DNA of 21,170 nt from a virus. The position numbers and the translations under genes are program-made. Shown here one piece after another: positions 20,730 through 21,170 of the stretch. The stretch is taken from the IMG/VR virus record IMGVR_UViG_3300044972_000461, positions 1-21,170 of that record, one strand, 5' to 3'. The notes under the pieces were generated by a model. That model was not told the origin of the DNA, did no database searches, and was given only the letters and a program-made list of their open reading frames with translations. Within the stretch, counting starts at the first letter, position 1, and every line of letters starts with the position of its first letter.

Positions 20730-21170
20730 TTATTATTCCATTTGTCATTAAACAGGCTTTTTGGTGAATCAGTATGTTGTTTTTCTGAAGTTGATTCTTT
20801 AGTATGTATTCTATCCAATCGTTCTGTAATACCAATACGTTTATTTACTGGTTCGTTGGCTAATAATTGAAGATCATTGCTTGTAACTTCTTCAATACCA
20901 GAAAGAACTTTTTGCTGTAACTCTACCAAAAACTCAAGTCCCAATTCACCGCCTGCTAATGCCTTACCTAAGTCGGGAAAAGGATTTTTAACACGATTAA
21001 CATCATCGGGTAATAACGTAGGTGCACTTGCTCTACGCATACTATAAATATTACTAGTACCTATACCGGTATTACGACTAATAATATCATCCATTGCTTG
21101 ATTAGCCAAACGGCGTTCCCAATATATATGATCTTGTTCTTCAAATTGTTCACGAGTAATTGGCCCACCA
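20726..21170 (-). CDS. Unrecognised protein, 5' end outside window
   Basis: The frame is open to the right edge: 20 codons (GGPITREQFEEQDHIYWERR) precede the TTG at 21109, so the gene is partial and the TTG is not a convincing start. The visible 147 residues include NQAMDDIISRNTGIGTSNIY, VKNPFPDLGKALAGGELGLE and FLVELQQKVLSGIEEVTSND, with a charged C-terminal tail. It is mainly helical and I do not recognise a family. Being upstream of the oxygenase and fibre genes, it might be a structural or assembly protein. Confidence 0.6.
   Translation of the reverse strand, partial: GGPITREQFEEQDHIYWERRLANQAMDDIISRNTGIGTSNIYSMRRASAPTLLPDDVNRVKNPFPDLGKALAGGELGLEFLVELQQKVLSGIEEVTSNDLQLLANEPVNKRIGITERLDRIHTKESTSEKQHTDSPKSLFNDKWNNK

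Noticed and set aside
1-21170. Prophage attachment sites, integrase or tRNA genes
   Set aside because: I saw no tRNA-like cloverleaf, integrase motif or flanking att-type direct repeat in the window.

Overview
The window looks like part of the genome of a large tailed phage (Caudovirales, probably a T4-like myovirus) from an aquatic metagenome. The evidence is dense AT-rich gene packing with ATGA start/stop overlaps, glycine-rich tail adhesins, an Asp-box propeller protein, a papain-like peptidase, a 2OG-Fe(II) oxygenase, several glycosyltransferases, and many tiny phage-type genes. I see no tRNA, rRNA, integrase, insertion sequence or CRISPR array. The host cannot be named. Near-perfect sigma70-type promoters suggest that a bacterial housekeeping RNA polymerase transcribes the small-gene region.

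Layout. (1) 1-1969, plus strand: the end of a glycosyltransferase gene, then an NAD-dependent sugar epimerase. (2) 1966-4633, minus strand: two adjacent modular proteins whose segments are separated by six copies of a 17-bp repeat encoding (E/Q)GVAEG. The second protein ends in a GP88-like Cys-rich domain. (3) 4712-6167, plus strand: a UV-damage endonuclease with its own promoter and a TTG start, then a conserved small phage protein. (4) 6173-11227, plus strand: an island of 19 small genes built from repeated parts. Six promoters share a TTGACA-N17-TATAAT core, and five of these belong to a nearly identical 55-bp promoter-leader-RBS cassette. A GGAGTTGAAGAATGA stop/RBS/start junction recurs, and there are four paralogues of a MNERI...HFGVE(E) protein. 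(5) 11226-11270: a terminator between convergent operons. (6) 11273-21170, minus strand: a host-recognition and modification operon. In transcription order it holds an edge-truncated unknown gene, a 2OG oxygenase, a 136-aa protein, two paralogous Gly-rich adhesins flanking a 107-aa protein, an Asp-box propeller, a C1 peptidase, a GT4 glycosyltransferase, a methyltransferase, a 17-codon mini-ORF, a second methyltransferase, a GT-like protein and a last GT4.

How it may work together. The minus operon pairs surface-binding proteins with sugar and methyl transfer enzymes. This suggests that tail fibres or another phage surface are decorated, or that host glycans are altered. The plus-strand island looks like an early accessory region in which small genes are shuffled as expression-ready units. 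The (E/Q)GVAEG proteins are the most unusual part. Their repeat is conserved at DNA level including synonymous positions, always in frame. The repeats and both N-termini resemble the (L/I)-X-E recognition sequence of T4-type prohead protease, so these may be polyproteins cut into internal head peptides. That is a hypothesis, not an observation.
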